64,000 nucleotides of DNA from Sporosarcina luteola (GCF_023715245.1 NZ_JAMBNV010000003.1:62001-126000), one strand, 5' to 3'; counted from the stretch's first letter, positions 52,638 through 61,766 are shown. Numbers and translations: made by a program. Notes: generated by a model not told the origin, from the sequence alone.

Positions 52638-53169
52638 ATGCTCGCGCAGTTGGAATTGATCGTGTCGAAGAACAGGAATGGTCCGGTGGGGACTGCTTAT
52701 GCGGCTTACAATAAATTTACTGGGGAGGTCATTGGAATTGGAACTGACAGTGAAAGAGCTATTTCATGATGCGGTATTGTACGATGTGCCAAATATGGCG
52801 CATGCTGTTTATTACGCAGTGCAGAAGGGACTTGTGCAGTGGGATGACCCTGAAAGCCGGATTCCTTATGAGCAATTGGATTATGGGGCGATTGGGAGAA
52901 TGCGGAATGAAAATTGGTTGGAGATGTGTACAGTCAAGCTATTCGTCGTGCCGCTTGGCGGGAGACGGTTCGCGATATATTTTGCGGAAAGAGAGGAGGA
53001 GGCGAGGATGCAGCATCGTAGGATTTACGGCATGCCTGCTAGGTGGGTGGGTGATGTGAGCAGCAAGATGGATTCGTCGGTTTACTGTGAAGAATCGAGA
53101 CTGTGGCAGTCGTTTTGGGAGTTGAAGCGGCAGACGTTGGAGTTTCCTTGTTTTGTCGGGGAGTTTTAA
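52638..53169 (+). pseudogene. Hypothetical protein gene with a frameshift
   Basis: From ATG 52638 (AAAGG upstream) the frame reads MLAQLELIVSKNRNGPVGTA, NKFTGEVIGIGTDSERAI and stops near 52769. The frame one base over continues ELFHDAVLYDVPNMAHAVYY to LRKQ/LEFPCFVGEF at 53169. The codon character changes between frames near 52750, so one gene of about 176 codons has been split by an indel. I do not recognise the family. The frame is also open upstream to 52530, but that part runs through the hairpin. Pseudogene or sequence error. Confidence 0.6.
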
Positions 53170-53183
53170 GGGGGGCTGGATTG

Positions 53184-53309
53184 TTATCGGTCAGATCTCA
53201 ATGGTTATCGATCACTTCTCAACTTTTATCGGTCACTTTGCGAGGGATATCGGTCAATTACCAGAAGTTATCGGTCACTTTCGAGGAGTTATCGTCATTT
53301 CGTGACTTT
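53184..53309. repeat. Six tandem copies of a 21-bp repeat
   Basis: Units begin at 53184, 53205, 53226, 53247, 53268 and 53289; each starts (T/A)TATCGGTCA, and consensus is TTATCGGTCACTTTNNGAGGN. Spacing is exactly 21 bp for the first five; the last lacks one base. The first ten bases are the most conserved. It lies just after the broken gene and before palindromic copy 5. Confidence 0.85.
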
Positions 53310-53338
53310 GGACCTAAAGTGGGCGGGATTAATTATGA

Positions 53339-53483
53339 GGTGCCTGTGTAAGACACTATTCAGTAAATACGCTACAATTGTATAAAAATTAAATGAGAAG
53401 CCGGGAGCACCAGCTTCTCATTATAATGATGTATACTTATTCAAATTGGTTGAATTATCATGAATGTTTCTTGCACAGGCACC
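53339..53483. repeat. 145-bp palindromic element, copy 5
   Basis: GGTGCCTGTGTAAGACAC at the left and CTTGCACAGGCACC at the right; inner stem GAGAAGC / GCTTCTC, different from other copies but paired. It lies 22 bp from the end of gltS. Confidence 0.85.
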
Positions 53484-53504
53484 ATCAAAGTGGCACCGTC
53501 AAAT

Positions 53505-54695
53505 TCACTTAGGTGCCAACAAGTTAATTGTTGTGATGATGATCGGTGCGCTGAAGACGACGTCCATTAGAAACGCGCCTACGATTGGGACGACTAGGAA
53601 CGCGGTGCGTGAAGGTCCGAACTTATTGACAGTTGCACCCATATTGGCCATCGCGTTTGGTGTGGCACCGAGTCCATGTCCAAGGAAACCGGAAATCATT
53701 ACCGCTGCGTCATAATCCTTGCCGAGTGCTCGGAACATGATGAACACGGAGAATCCGACAATGAAGACCACTTGAACGAAGATAATGCCGATGAGCGGAA
53801 GTGCTAGACCCGCGAGTTCCCATAGTTTAATGCTCATGAGTGCCATGGATAGGAAGATGGCGAGTGACACGTCTCCGATGAGATTGATTTCCTTCATGTT
53901 GACAGTTCCCGGCAGGAAACGGTCCATGATGTTGCGGATGAGCACCGCGAAGAACATTGCGCCTATATAACCGGGCAAGACAAAGCCGGTTGCTTCGGTG
54001 AACAGGTCGCCAAGGACTATTCCGCCTGCCATCGCTAATGTGATCATTGTCACTTGAATCATGAATGAATGTTGGCTGATCGGCTTTTCATCCTCTTCCA
54101 TATACTCAGCCACTACGCCTTCTTGCGGTTTCAGGCCATGTTTGCCAATTAGGTGCCGGGCGATCGGACCGCCTGACAGGCTGCCGCAAATCAATCCGAG
54201 TGTTGCTGCTGCCATCCCGATTGTCACAGCGGAAGTAATGCCGAGACCCTCGATCGTCTGACCGTATGCAGCCGCTCCTCCGTGCCCTCCGCTCATCGAA
54301 ACAGCGCCGCTCATTACGCCAAGCAGCGGATCAATATTGAACACTTTTGCAAGTGAGACGCCGATGACGTTCTGCATGAAAACGGTTACGCCACACAGCA
54401 GTAAATAGATGAGTAGTAGCTTGCCGCCAAGTTTGATCAGCTTAAAACTTGCACCCAGTCCAACTGTCGTGAAAAAGGCTACCATGAACAAGGACTGCAA
54501 GGATGTATCCAATGAAATCTCGATAATGCCGGTAGATTTCAAAATGAGTGCGACAATCGCGAACAGTAGACCGCCAACGACCGGCGCAGGAATGAGGAAC
54601 CGGTCAAGGATGCCGATCCGGTTGACAAGCGCTGTGCCGAGCAGGTACAGTGCCGCCGCTAGAAATAAGGTTGATATCTGGTTGAGTTCAATCAT
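53505..54695 (-). CDS. gltS: Sodium/glutamate symporter
   Basis: A 396-residue membrane protein of the ESS/GltS family. It has two five-helix halves, each with a Gly-rich re-entrant loop: GAVSMSGGHGGAAAYGQ in the first and ISGFLGHGLGATPNAMANM in the second, the two signature loops. It carries glutamate in with Na+. GGAAAGG precedes the ATG. Monocistronic, running toward a palindromic repeat. Confidence 0.92.
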   Translation of the reverse strand: MIELNQISTLFLAAALYLLGTALVNRIGILDRFLIPAPVVGGLLFAIVALILKSTGIIEISLDTSLQSLFMVAFFTTVGLGASFKLIKLGGKLLLIYLLLCGVTVFMQNVIGVSLAKVFNIDPLLGVMSGAVSMSGGHGGAAAYGQTIEGLGITSAVTIGMAAATLGLICGSLSGGPIARHLIGKHGLKPQEGVVAEYMEEDEKPISQHSFMIQVTMITLAMAGGIVLGDLFTEATGFVLPGYIGAMFFAVLIRNIMDRFLPGTVNMKEINLIGDVSLAIFLSMALMSIKLWELAGLALPLIGIIFVQVVFIVGFSVFIMFRALGKDYDAAVMISGFLGHGLGATPNAMANMGATVNKFGPSRTAFLVVPIVGAFLMDVVFSAPIIITTINLLAPK

Positions 54696-55016
54696 GCAAG
54701 TTCACCTTTCCTTTACATTGAGAGGATGATTGGATGCAGCTACTTCCTCTCCTATAGTCAGGCCTTATCTGTGTACGATACCCGTTTCAGGATATTAAAC
54801 ACGCATAACCCATCCTTAAAAGGTAACAAATCTATAGCCAACTTGGAACAGTATAGGAATAAAAAATTGTCTTGGGAATTTTCTTGGAAAATAAATAAAT
54901 TGTACCCATCCTACCGGGACCGCGCAATTACATTTTTCGAAGTTCATCTTAATGAGGATAATGCGTAGGGGAGAGGGGTGTAGTGAAATAACTACAGTAA
55001 ACATTCTAAATATTTG

Positions 55017-55050
55017 TTGACATCTGATTAGTTCTATATTAATCTATAAT
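55017..55050 (+). promoter_or_regulatory. Candidate SigA promoter of the catabolic cluster
   Basis: A perfect TTGACA; the -10 is either TAATCT at 17 bp or TATAAT at 22 bp. The first operator-like site begins 14 bp downstream, a position suited to repression. Confidence 0.5.
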
Positions 55051-55061
55051 CAAATCTCCTT

Positions 55062-55076
55062 GCATGGTACATGGTA
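55062..55076. promoter_or_regulatory. Candidate GntR operator, site 1
   Basis: GCATGGTACATGG: an inverted repeat (G/C)CATG-GTA-CATGG with one mismatch. Identical 11-bp core ATGGTACATGG at 55147 and 62085. Confidence 0.6.
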
Positions 55077-55144
55077 AGTGCAAGAGGATACTAGTTTTCA
55101 CTTCAATGTAAGTCGTCTTGTTAGGTAATGCATACGTTTTTCTA

Positions 55145-55158
55145 CCATGGTACATGGC
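55145..55158. promoter_or_regulatory. Candidate GntR operator, site 2
   Basis: CCATGGTACATGG, a perfect 5-bp inverted repeat around GTA, 26 bp before the GntR start codon. Confidence 0.6.
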
Positions 55159-55183
55159 AACATGAATAAACAGAAAGTGAGGT

Positions 55184-55870
55184 GTGTTAGTCATCACTCA
55201 AACGATATTAACAACAAGTATCACGACTCAAGTAACCAATGCGATACGTACAGCAATCATTACGGGAGAATACGAACCTGGTAAACAATTGTCTGAAGCT
55301 GCATTATCACAGACGTATAAGGTGAGCAGGACCCCGATTAGGGAAGCGTTAAAGCAACTAGAACGTGAGGGCTTAGTTGAAATAATCCCACGCGTTGGAA
55401 CATGCGTACTGAAACCGACGGAAAAAGATTTGGATGAATTATTTACGGTGAAAGAAGCTTTGGAAGGCTTTGCAGCAGGCGTCCTTACGGAAAGTGGAAA
55501 CGAGGAAGCGATCGAAAAAGTTAAAGAATCAGTAGCTTTAATGGAGAAAGCTGTAGGGGAAAAAGATCATAAACTGTTTGTTGAATCAAATAATCAATTC
55601 CACAAAGCAATTCTAGATGGAGCTAATAACTCTAAGATGGGGTATTTCTACAATCTATTATTAAATCAAATTCCATACAATGGATATGTTTACCTAAGTA
55701 TCGATGTTCCTAACCGTTTGGAAGAATCTCTGAAGGAACATCAACGTATATTGGCCGCCATCCTAAGTGGGGATCGGGAGGCAGCCGAAAAAACGATGCG
55801 AATGCATGTGAAAGAGAGCGCAAAGGGATTGAAAAAAGGGATAGCGAAAAAGTTGTATAACGATAACTGA
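55184..55870 (+). CDS. GntR family regulator, FCD domain
   Basis: A 228-residue protein. Winged helix at residues 10-75 (TQVTNAIRTAIITGEYEPG, SEAALSQTYKVSRTPIREAL, EREGLVEIIPRVGTCV), then an FCD helical ligand domain with metal-site residues (FVESNNQFHKAILDGANN; HQRILAAILSGDREAAEKTM; MHVKES). FCD regulators bind small organic acids and usually repress catabolic genes. The GTG start lies only one base after GTGAGG, so the real initiation codon could be a few codons later (ATC 55193). Likely binds the ATGGTACATGG sites and controls this cluster. Confidence 0.88.
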   Translation: MLVITQTILTTSITTQVTNAIRTAIITGEYEPGKQLSEAALSQTYKVSRTPIREALKQLEREGLVEIIPRVGTCVLKPTEKDLDELFTVKEALEGFAAGVLTESGNEEAIEKVKESVALMEKAVGEKDHKLFVESNNQFHKAILDGANNSKMGYFYNLLLNQIPYNGYVYLSIDVPNRLEESLKEHQRILAAILSGDREAAEKTMRMHVKESAKGLKKGIAKKLYNDN

Positions 55871-55891
55871 AAACAAGGGGGAAGTATTGGT

Positions 55892-57040
55892 ATGAAGTTC
55901 GGAATTTTTGCAAACCTAGCGGGGCCAGGTCGTCATGACGAGTATTACAAAGTATTGGATGAGGCGCGTGACCAAGCAATCTATTGTGATGAAAACGGTT
56001 ACGATACCATTTGGTACACAGAACATCACTTCGGTCATGAAGGAAATGAATTGATTTCAAATCCACTGATGATGGGTGCAGACATTGCAGCTAGAACAAA
56101 AAATATTCGCATCGGTCAGGCAGCGAATGTCGCTACGTTTTGGCATCCATTGCGCTTGGCTGAGGATATTGCCATGTTGGACCAATTGAGCAAAGGACGC
56201 GTGGAAGTTGGTTTAGCACGGGGACTATACGGTCGTGAAGCAGCTAATCTAAATCCATTAGCAGATCCGAAAAACAATGATCAAAACCGCGCTTTGTTTG
56301 AAGAAACGTTGGAGATTATGAAGAAGGCATGGTCCAATCGCTTCTTTTCACATGAAGGGGATATTTACAAGTATCCGCCAGAAGGATTGAAATGGAGTCA
56401 CCCAATGAGTCCAGCGTCTCCCGAATTCATGGATATGGAAAAAGGTGAAATCAATAAAATTTCGATTATGCCAAACACCTACCAAAATCGAATGCCTACG
56501 ATTTGGCAAACGATTGATTCCCCGCGTTCAATTGAAATTGCGGCTGAAACCGGCATCAACGGGATGTTCTGGATGCCTACAGTGAAAGAGCTGAAAGGGC
56601 GTTTTGAATTATATCGTGAAAAAGCCTCGAAAGCACGTGGCTACGGAGTGCCGCTAGGCGAAGGGATTGCACTTGTCCGCGATGTGTATGTAGCAGAAAC
56701 GATGGAGCAAGCTCGTGAAGACGCCGCCGAAGCAGTACTGAACACATATCGATGGATTTGCCACTGGAGGGGTCTTGGAAATCTGATGGATCCAGGTGAA
56801 GAAGTGAAACTTGGCCAACAGTTAACGTATGAATTCCTTCATCCGCGAAACCTATTATTCGGTACACCGGAGTATGTGACAGAAAAAATCCAGGAACTAC
56901 AAGAAGAGTTGAATTTACAAAATCTATTGCTCTGGGTAAACCATAGTCATTTGCCGCATGAGAAAATGATGAAGAGTCTGAAGTTATTCACAGAAGAGGT
57001 AATGCCTAATTTCACAAAAAGTAAACAGGGGGTACTGTAA
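55892..57040 (+). CDS. LLM class flavin-dependent monooxygenase
   Basis: A 382-residue luciferase-like TIM-barrel enzyme. It begins KFGIFANLAGPGRHDEYYKV, with YDTIWYTEHHFGHEG, IGQAANVATFWHPLRLAEDI and RVEVGLARGLYGRE, the FMN-binding and active-site strands of bacterial luciferase-like monooxygenases. It uses FMNH2 and O2, so a flavin reductase is needed; none is seen in the cluster. RutA, PyrA and TgnB-type ring-cleaving oxygenases belong to the same family. It is the first catabolic gene, 21 bp after the regulator, and so probably in the same transcript. Confidence 0.88.
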   Translation: MKFGIFANLAGPGRHDEYYKVLDEARDQAIYCDENGYDTIWYTEHHFGHEGNELISNPLMMGADIAARTKNIRIGQAANVATFWHPLRLAEDIAMLDQLSKGRVEVGLARGLYGREAANLNPLADPKNNDQNRALFEETLEIMKKAWSNRFFSHEGDIYKYPPEGLKWSHPMSPASPEFMDMEKGEINKISIMPNTYQNRMPTIWQTIDSPRSIEIAAETGINGMFWMPTVKELKGRFELYREKASKARGYGVPLGEGIALVRDVYVAETMEQAREDAAEAVLNTYRWICHWRGLGNLMDPGEEVKLGQQLTYEFLHPRNLLFGTPEYVTEKIQELQEELNLQNLLLWVNHSHLPHEKMMKSLKLFTEEVMPNFTKSKQGVL

Positions 57041-57042
57041 AC

Positions 57043-57621
57043 ATGCTAGAAATTCGTAAAGTATATACAGCGATTGAGGAAACACGTATTGAGGGCGGAA
57101 AGCAAATCGAAGATCCGATTAAAATGATCACAACGATGTTAGTGATGAAAAACCCATGGGTCAAGAGAGGTTTTGTTGAGGATTTGATGCCTGAAATCAA
57201 CGAATATGCACCGCAGATCGGTGAATTGCTAGTGGCGGAACTGTTTAAGCATATTGAAACGGCAGACGATGTTGAAGCATTCGGTAAAGCCGCTGTTGTC
57301 GGAGTGGATGGGGAAATGGAGCATGCATCTGCCTTTATTCATACCTTAAAGTTTGGTAACAAGTTCCGAGATGCGGTGGAAGGCAAGAGCATTTTGCCGT
57401 TCACAAATAAACGTGGCGGTGCAGGGACAGCGGTCCTTATTCCGATGGTGCATAAAAACGAAGATTCGAAACGCTCCCATTTCCTTACATTCGAAGCGAC
57501 GATTCCGGATGCGCCAAGAGCAGATGAAATTGTTGTTGCGATTAGTGTATCGACAGGAGGACGTCCGCACCCAAGAACGGGAGATCGCCATCAAGATATG
57601 GTCGAGATGGGACTTGTCTAA
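57043..57621 (+). CDS. DUF1185 (amino acid synthesis family) protein
   Basis: A 192-residue protein matching the AA_synth/DUF1185 pattern: EIRKVYTAIEETRIEGGKQI, KNPWVKRGFVEDLMPEINEY, GKAAVVGVDGEMEHASAFIH, STGGRPHPRTGDRHQDM. The structure of this family is known from structural genomics, but no activity is established. It frequently lies next to luciferase-like monooxygenases and alpha/beta hydrolases in catabolic clusters, as here, so it may act on a ring-opening intermediate. The stop overlaps the next start (TAATG). Confidence 0.85.
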   Translation: MLEIRKVYTAIEETRIEGGKQIEDPIKMITTMLVMKNPWVKRGFVEDLMPEINEYAPQIGELLVAELFKHIETADDVEAFGKAAVVGVDGEMEHASAFIHTLKFGNKFRDAVEGKSILPFTNKRGGAGTAVLIPMVHKNEDSKRSHFLTFEATIPDAPRADEIVVAISVSTGGRPHPRTGDRHQDMVEMGLV

Positions 57622-58424
57622 TGCCAACGTTTTCGTATGATCAGGGGACCATTCATTATGAAGAAAAAGGAATGGGTGAACCGCTCGTTTTCATTCATGG
57701 AGTCGGCTTAGATCATGCAATGTGGGAGAAACAAGTGAAGCGTTTGTCTGAAGAGTACCGCGTAATTGTGTATGACATGTTAGGGCATGGGGGATCTTCG
57801 CATCCTCCCGGTCCTTATTCACTTTCCCAGTTTGTCGAACAACTTACTGCGCTTGTAAATGGCCTGGGCCTTGATAAAATTCACCTCGTCGGGTTTTCCA
57901 TGGGCGGGATGGTTGCACAGGCATTTGCATTGGCACACATAGAGAAAATGAAAACGCTCACAATCATGAATGCGGTCGCAAATCGGACGGAAGAGCAACG
58001 AAAAGCAATTCTGGCACGGGTGGAAGAAGTGAGGAAAATTGGACCTGAAACTACGATTGAACCAGCGATTCAACGTTGGTTCACCCCTGACTATCTTACT
58101 GCTCAGGAAGGAATTGTCGGTCGAATCCGTACACGTCTTCAGACAAACAACCCGAATTCTTACCTATCTGCCTATACGTTGTTTGCAACGGCCGATCAGG
58201 AACTTTGGGGTAAACTGGATCAAATCAACATTCCGACATTGGTAATGACGGGGGAAGAGGATATCGGCTCTACACCCGAAATGGCGAAGCAAATCCAAAA
58301 GAAAATTGCTGAATCGGAATTGCTGGTTGTCCCTACTATGAGGCATATGCTTCCTGTTGAAAGACCGGATATCGTCAACGAAGCAATTCATTCATTCATC
58401 GGGAGAACAGTATTTGCGAGGTAA
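57621..58424 (+). CDS. Alpha/beta hydrolase
   Basis: A 267-residue hydrolase. Oxyanion hole HGVGLDHAMWEKQ, nucleophile elbow GFSMGGMVA (Ser about residue 94), acid Asp in GEEDIGSTPEMA (about residue 212) and His in MRHMLPVERPD (about residue 240): the catalytic triad is complete. RutD-, PcaD- and TgnD-like proteins look like this. In the cluster it may hydrolyse an enol-lactone, N-formyl or enamide intermediate made by the monooxygenase/dehydrogenase. Start overlaps the preceding stop codon. Confidence 0.88.
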   Translation: MPTFSYDQGTIHYEEKGMGEPLVFIHGVGLDHAMWEKQVKRLSEEYRVIVYDMLGHGGSSHPPGPYSLSQFVEQLTALVNGLGLDKIHLVGFSMGGMVAQAFALAHIEKMKTLTIMNAVANRTEEQRKAILARVEEVRKIGPETTIEPAIQRWFTPDYLTAQEGIVGRIRTRLQTNNPNSYLSAYTLFATADQELWGKLDQINIPTLVMTGEEDIGSTPEMAKQIQKKIAESELLVVPTMRHMLPVERPDIVNEAIHSFIGRTVFAR

Positions 58425-58437
58425 AGGAGATGCAGAC

Positions 58438-59934
58438 TTGACAGAACTGATTACAGAGCTAAAAACATACGACATGTATATAAATGGAGAGTGGACAGCG
58501 TCATCAAGTGGAGAGTACTTTCCAAGCTATAATCCAGCGACGGGAGAGGCTTGGTGCCGCGTAGCAAAAGGAACGGCTGAAGACGTAGATCAGGCGGTGC
58601 GAGCTGCACATCAGGCGTTTTTGAATTCAGAGTGGACCCATATGACCTATACCGAGAGAGGCAAGCTTGTCAGGAAACTGGGTGAGTTGATCGCTGAAAA
58701 CGTGGAAGAGCTTGCGCATTATGAAACGATCGATAACGGCAAGTTGATCCGAGAAATGCGAGGACAATTAAATTATTTACCTGAATTCTACTATTATTAC
58801 GCAGGTCTTGCCGATAAAATCCATGGCCAAACGTTGCCGATGGATAAGCGGGATATGTTTGCCTTTACGACTCGCGAACCGCTTGGCGTTGTCGCTGCAA
58901 TCACGCCATGGAATTCACCGCTTTACTTGACGACATTGAAATTGGCGCCTGCACTCGTAGCTGGAAATACGATTGTCATTAAGCCATCTGAAATGACGTC
59001 CGCTTCTCTTCTTGAACTTATGAAACTTGTGGAGGAGGCCGGATTTCCACCGGGAGTTGTCAATGTGGTGACTGGATTCGGCATGCCGGTTGGCGACTCG
59101 TTGACTTCTCATCCGCTCGTAAGACGGGTTGCCTTTACAGGAGGCACCGAGTCTGCTCGACACGTCGTCCGTAATACAGCGGAGAACTTCGCACAAGTGT
59201 CACTCGAACTCGGCGGGAAATCACCGAATATTGTTTTCGATGATGCAAATCCCGATAATGCCGCAATGGGAATCATAGCCGGGATTTTCGGCGCTTCCGG
59301 GCAGAGCTGTGTCGCCGGGTCACGTGCATTTTTACACGTTGACATCTATGACAAAGTAATGGAGAGACTTGTTGAACGTGTCTCGAAAATTAAGATTGGT
59401 GACCCGTTTGCAGCGGATACAGAAATGGGACCGGTTGCAACAGAGGCACAGTTGGCTCGAGTTGAGGAGTACGTATCCATCGGGAAAGCGGATGGGGGGA
59501 CAATTGTTTTCGGAGGAAAGAGGCCAGAACACTTGGAAAAAGGGTGGTATTTTGAGCCAACCATCTTCGAGCATACCGATAACAAAGCGCGAATTACCAG
59601 GGAAGAAATCTTCGGGCCTGTCTTAAGTGTCATTCCATTTAAAGAAGAGGCGGAAGTGATCGAGTTGGCGAATAGCACAGATTACGCATTAGCGGCAGGG
59701 ATTTGGGCGAGTGATATTGCAAAAGCCCACCGAGTGGCCAAGGCTGTAAGGGCCGGAATTGTGTGGGTGAATACGTATCGCAGCATATCACCAATCGCAC
59801 CGATTGGCGGTTCCGGTTTAAGTGGACATGGCAGAGAAAGCGGTTTTGATGCAATTTATGAATATACGCAAAGTAAAGTCGTCTGGGTGAATACTTCATC
59901 CGAACCGATTCCTGATCCGTTTATTATGCGATGA
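58438..59934 (+). CDS. Aldehyde dehydrogenase
   Basis: A 498-residue NAD(P)+-dependent enzyme; TTG start with AAAGGAG 8 nt upstream. The catalytic Asn is in AITPWNSPL, Glu in LELGGKSPN (about residue 257) and Cys in GASGQSCVAGSR (about residue 291). It belongs to the betaine/hydroxymuconic-type ALDH group. It may oxidise the aldehyde left by ring opening, like PyrB or TgnC in pyridine and trigonelline pathways. The stop overlaps an upstream ATG of the next frame. Confidence 0.9.
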   Translation: MTELITELKTYDMYINGEWTASSSGEYFPSYNPATGEAWCRVAKGTAEDVDQAVRAAHQAFLNSEWTHMTYTERGKLVRKLGELIAENVEELAHYETIDNGKLIREMRGQLNYLPEFYYYYAGLADKIHGQTLPMDKRDMFAFTTREPLGVVAAITPWNSPLYLTTLKLAPALVAGNTIVIKPSEMTSASLLELMKLVEEAGFPPGVVNVVTGFGMPVGDSLTSHPLVRRVAFTGGTESARHVVRNTAENFAQVSLELGGKSPNIVFDDANPDNAAMGIIAGIFGASGQSCVAGSRAFLHVDIYDKVMERLVERVSKIKIGDPFAADTEMGPVATEAQLARVEEYVSIGKADGGTIVFGGKRPEHLEKGWYFEPTIFEHTDNKARITREEIFGPVLSVIPFKEEAEVIELANSTDYALAAGIWASDIAKAHRVAKAVRAGIVWVNTYRSISPIAPIGGSGLSGHGRESGFDAIYEYTQSKVVWVNTSSEPIPDPFIMR

Positions 59935-59975
59935 ACGACGAAGGTGAACTATTGATAGAGAGGAGAGCATTTGAC

Positions 59976-60275
59976 ATGCAAATAGACAAAACGATTCATT
60001 TGCCAGATCTGTCCTTCATCCGTTTGTGCAATGAAAAATATGGTGTCAACAGGGGACTCTATAATACTATCGATACGTTTTTTTATGAACGCGGATTCGA
60101 AAGAATAGTGGAAAGACGGAAAATCATACTCTCATTTCTTGATTACGTCCAAGAAGGTATGGATGAAAACACTAGCCGTACTAAATTTGGAAGTGGCGGA
60201 TTAAAGATAAAGATTGATGAATATTTCAGTGAGGTTGAAAAACATCGTGAAAAGTCAATAATGGCAACCTGCTAA
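59976..60275 (+). CDS. Small hypothetical protein in the catabolic cluster
   Basis: A 99-residue soluble protein, not recognised. Helical, with a basic central part (YERGFERIVERRKIILSFLD) and a charged end. AGGAGAG is 10 nt before ATG 59976; a longer frame starts at 59931, overlapping the ALDH stop. Located between the two ALDH genes on the same strand, so probably co-transcribed. Confidence 0.6.
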   Translation: MQIDKTIHLPDLSFIRLCNEKYGVNRGLYNTIDTFFYERGFERIVERRKIILSFLDYVQEGMDENTSRTKFGSGGLKIKIDEYFSEVEKHREKSIMATC

Positions 60276-60310
60276 ACAAGCCCATTCACAGAAAGAAGGT
60301 TAACCTGATC

Positions 60311-61756
60311 ATGACAGAATCGTTAGCAAGTGTGAGAAAGAAACATCTACTTATTAATGGGGAATGGGTAGAAGCTGGTGAATATAGTTCGATTCGTTCT
60401 CCATATTCAGGTGATATCATCGCGGAAATACCTATGGCGACGGCAGCGGAAACAGAGCTGGCGATTGAAGCAGCCATGAATGCGAGGCAGGAAATGGCGA
60501 AAATGCCCGCTCACAAACGCGCAGAAATTCTGGAGAATTTGGTTCGTTCACTGCAAGACAGAGCCGAAGAAGCTGCTGAAATCATAGCGTTAGAAGCGGC
60601 GAAACCGATTGCTACAGCAAGGCAAGAAGTTAGCCGAACGATTGAAACATACAAGTTTGCGGCCGAGGAAGCGAAGCGCATTCACGGTGAAACACTCCCG
60701 CTTGACGCTGCTCGAGGAGGAGAAAACCGGTTGGCTTATACAGTGCGTGAACCAATCGGTGTGATTGGGGCCATTACTCCTTTCAATTTCCCGATGAATT
60801 TAGTTGCGCATAAAGTCGGACCAGCCATTGCTAGCGGAAATACGATTATATTAAAACCTGCATCGCAAACACCGCTATCCTCATTCTTCATCGCAGAGCT
60901 TCTTCTTGAAGCGGGATTACCTGCAGGAGCACTGAACGTTGTGACAGGAAGCGGCAGAGTGACAGGTGACAAACTCGTAACCGATGATCGTGTCAGTATG
61001 ATCACGTTTACTGGAAGTCCGGCGGTCGGAATTGGAATACGAAGCAAGGCAGGGCTGAAAAGAGTCACCTTGGAACTCGGATCCAACGCGGCGGTGATCA
61101 TCGATAAAGGCGTCGATATTGATAAGATCATTCCACGCTGTGTAAGCGGTGCTTTCGCTTTCCAAGGGCAAGTATGTATTTCTTTACAGCGTGCATATGT
61201 CCATGAGGATGTATATGATGAATTCGTTTCTAAGCTTGTCAATGAAACGGAAAAGCTGATAATAGGAGATCCGTTAGATGAAAAAACAGACGTGTCAGCA
61301 TTAATTTCATCCGGAGACGTAGAGCGCACACTAAGCTGGATTCAGGAAGCGGAAAGTCAAGGCGCCACAGTTGCAGCAGGCGGCAAGTCGGAAGGTAACA
61401 TCCTCTATCCAACAATTATTTGTGATGCGGAATCTACGATGAAAGTGTCTTGTCATGAAGTATTTGCACCAATCGTTGTGATCAATAAAGTGAAAAATAT
61501 AGAAGATGCAATAGAACTCGTAAATGATTCACGATATGGACTTCAGGCGGGAATTTACACAAACGATATTAATACGGCGTTGAATGCGGCTGAAAATCTA
61601 TATGTCGGCGGCGTGATGATCAATGATATCCCGACATTCCGAGTGGATAATATGCCGTACGGCGGAGTGAAAGAAAGTGGAACGGGTCGTGAAGGGTTGA
61701 AATATGCAGTAGAAGAAATGACGGAAATGAAGCTGGTTGTCTGGAACCGGAATTAG
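60311..61756 (+). CDS. Aldehyde dehydrogenase, succinate-semialdehyde/lactaldehyde-like
   Basis: A 481-residue ALDH with AITPFNFPMN (Asn), LELGSNAAVII (Glu) and FAFQGQVCISLQR (Cys near residue 285). The ELGSNA and CISLQR variants mark the branch with lactaldehyde, phosphonoacetaldehyde and some succinate-semialdehyde dehydrogenases. In this cluster the last step could be oxidation of succinate or malonate semialdehyde to an acid for central metabolism. It has its own ribosome binding site (GAAAGAAGG). Confidence 0.9.
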   Translation: MTESLASVRKKHLLINGEWVEAGEYSSIRSPYSGDIIAEIPMATAAETELAIEAAMNARQEMAKMPAHKRAEILENLVRSLQDRAEEAAEIIALEAAKPIATARQEVSRTIETYKFAAEEAKRIHGETLPLDAARGGENRLAYTVREPIGVIGAITPFNFPMNLVAHKVGPAIASGNTIILKPASQTPLSSFFIAELLLEAGLPAGALNVVTGSGRVTGDKLVTDDRVSMITFTGSPAVGIGIRSKAGLKRVTLELGSNAAVIIDKGVDIDKIIPRCVSGAFAFQGQVCISLQRAYVHEDVYDEFVSKLVNETEKLIIGDPLDEKTDVSALISSGDVERTLSWIQEAESQGATVAAGGKSEGNILYPTIICDAESTMKVSCHEVFAPIVVINKVKNIEDAIELVNDSRYGLQAGIYTNDINTALNAAENLYVGGVMINDIPTFRVDNMPYGGVKESGTGREGLKYAVEEMTEMKLVVWNRN

Positions 61757-61766
61757 GAGGTAGAAG

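Larger units (their letters stand above)
54696..55183. other. Control region between gltS and the catabolic cluster
   Basis: A degenerate CCATCC half-hairpin sits at about 54808. TTGACA at 55017-55022 with TAATCT 17 bp on (TATAAT 22 bp on) is the most likely promoter of the GntR gene. Two ATGGTACATGG sites follow at 55064 and 55147. An 81-codon frame at 54726-54968 has no ribosome binding site or family and is not called. Confidence 0.55.

Noticed and set aside
53184-53309. CRISPR array
   Set aside because: Units are contiguous 21-bp tandem repeats without unique spacers, and no cas genes are present.
53103-53351. 82-codon frame translating the 21-bp repeats as LSVTxxx heptads
   Set aside because: It overlaps the end of another reading frame and lacks a start signal; the repeat is better explained at DNA level.
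54726-54968. 81-codon plus-strand frame upstream of the GntR gene
   Set aside because: No ribosome binding site, no family, and it crosses a hairpin remnant.
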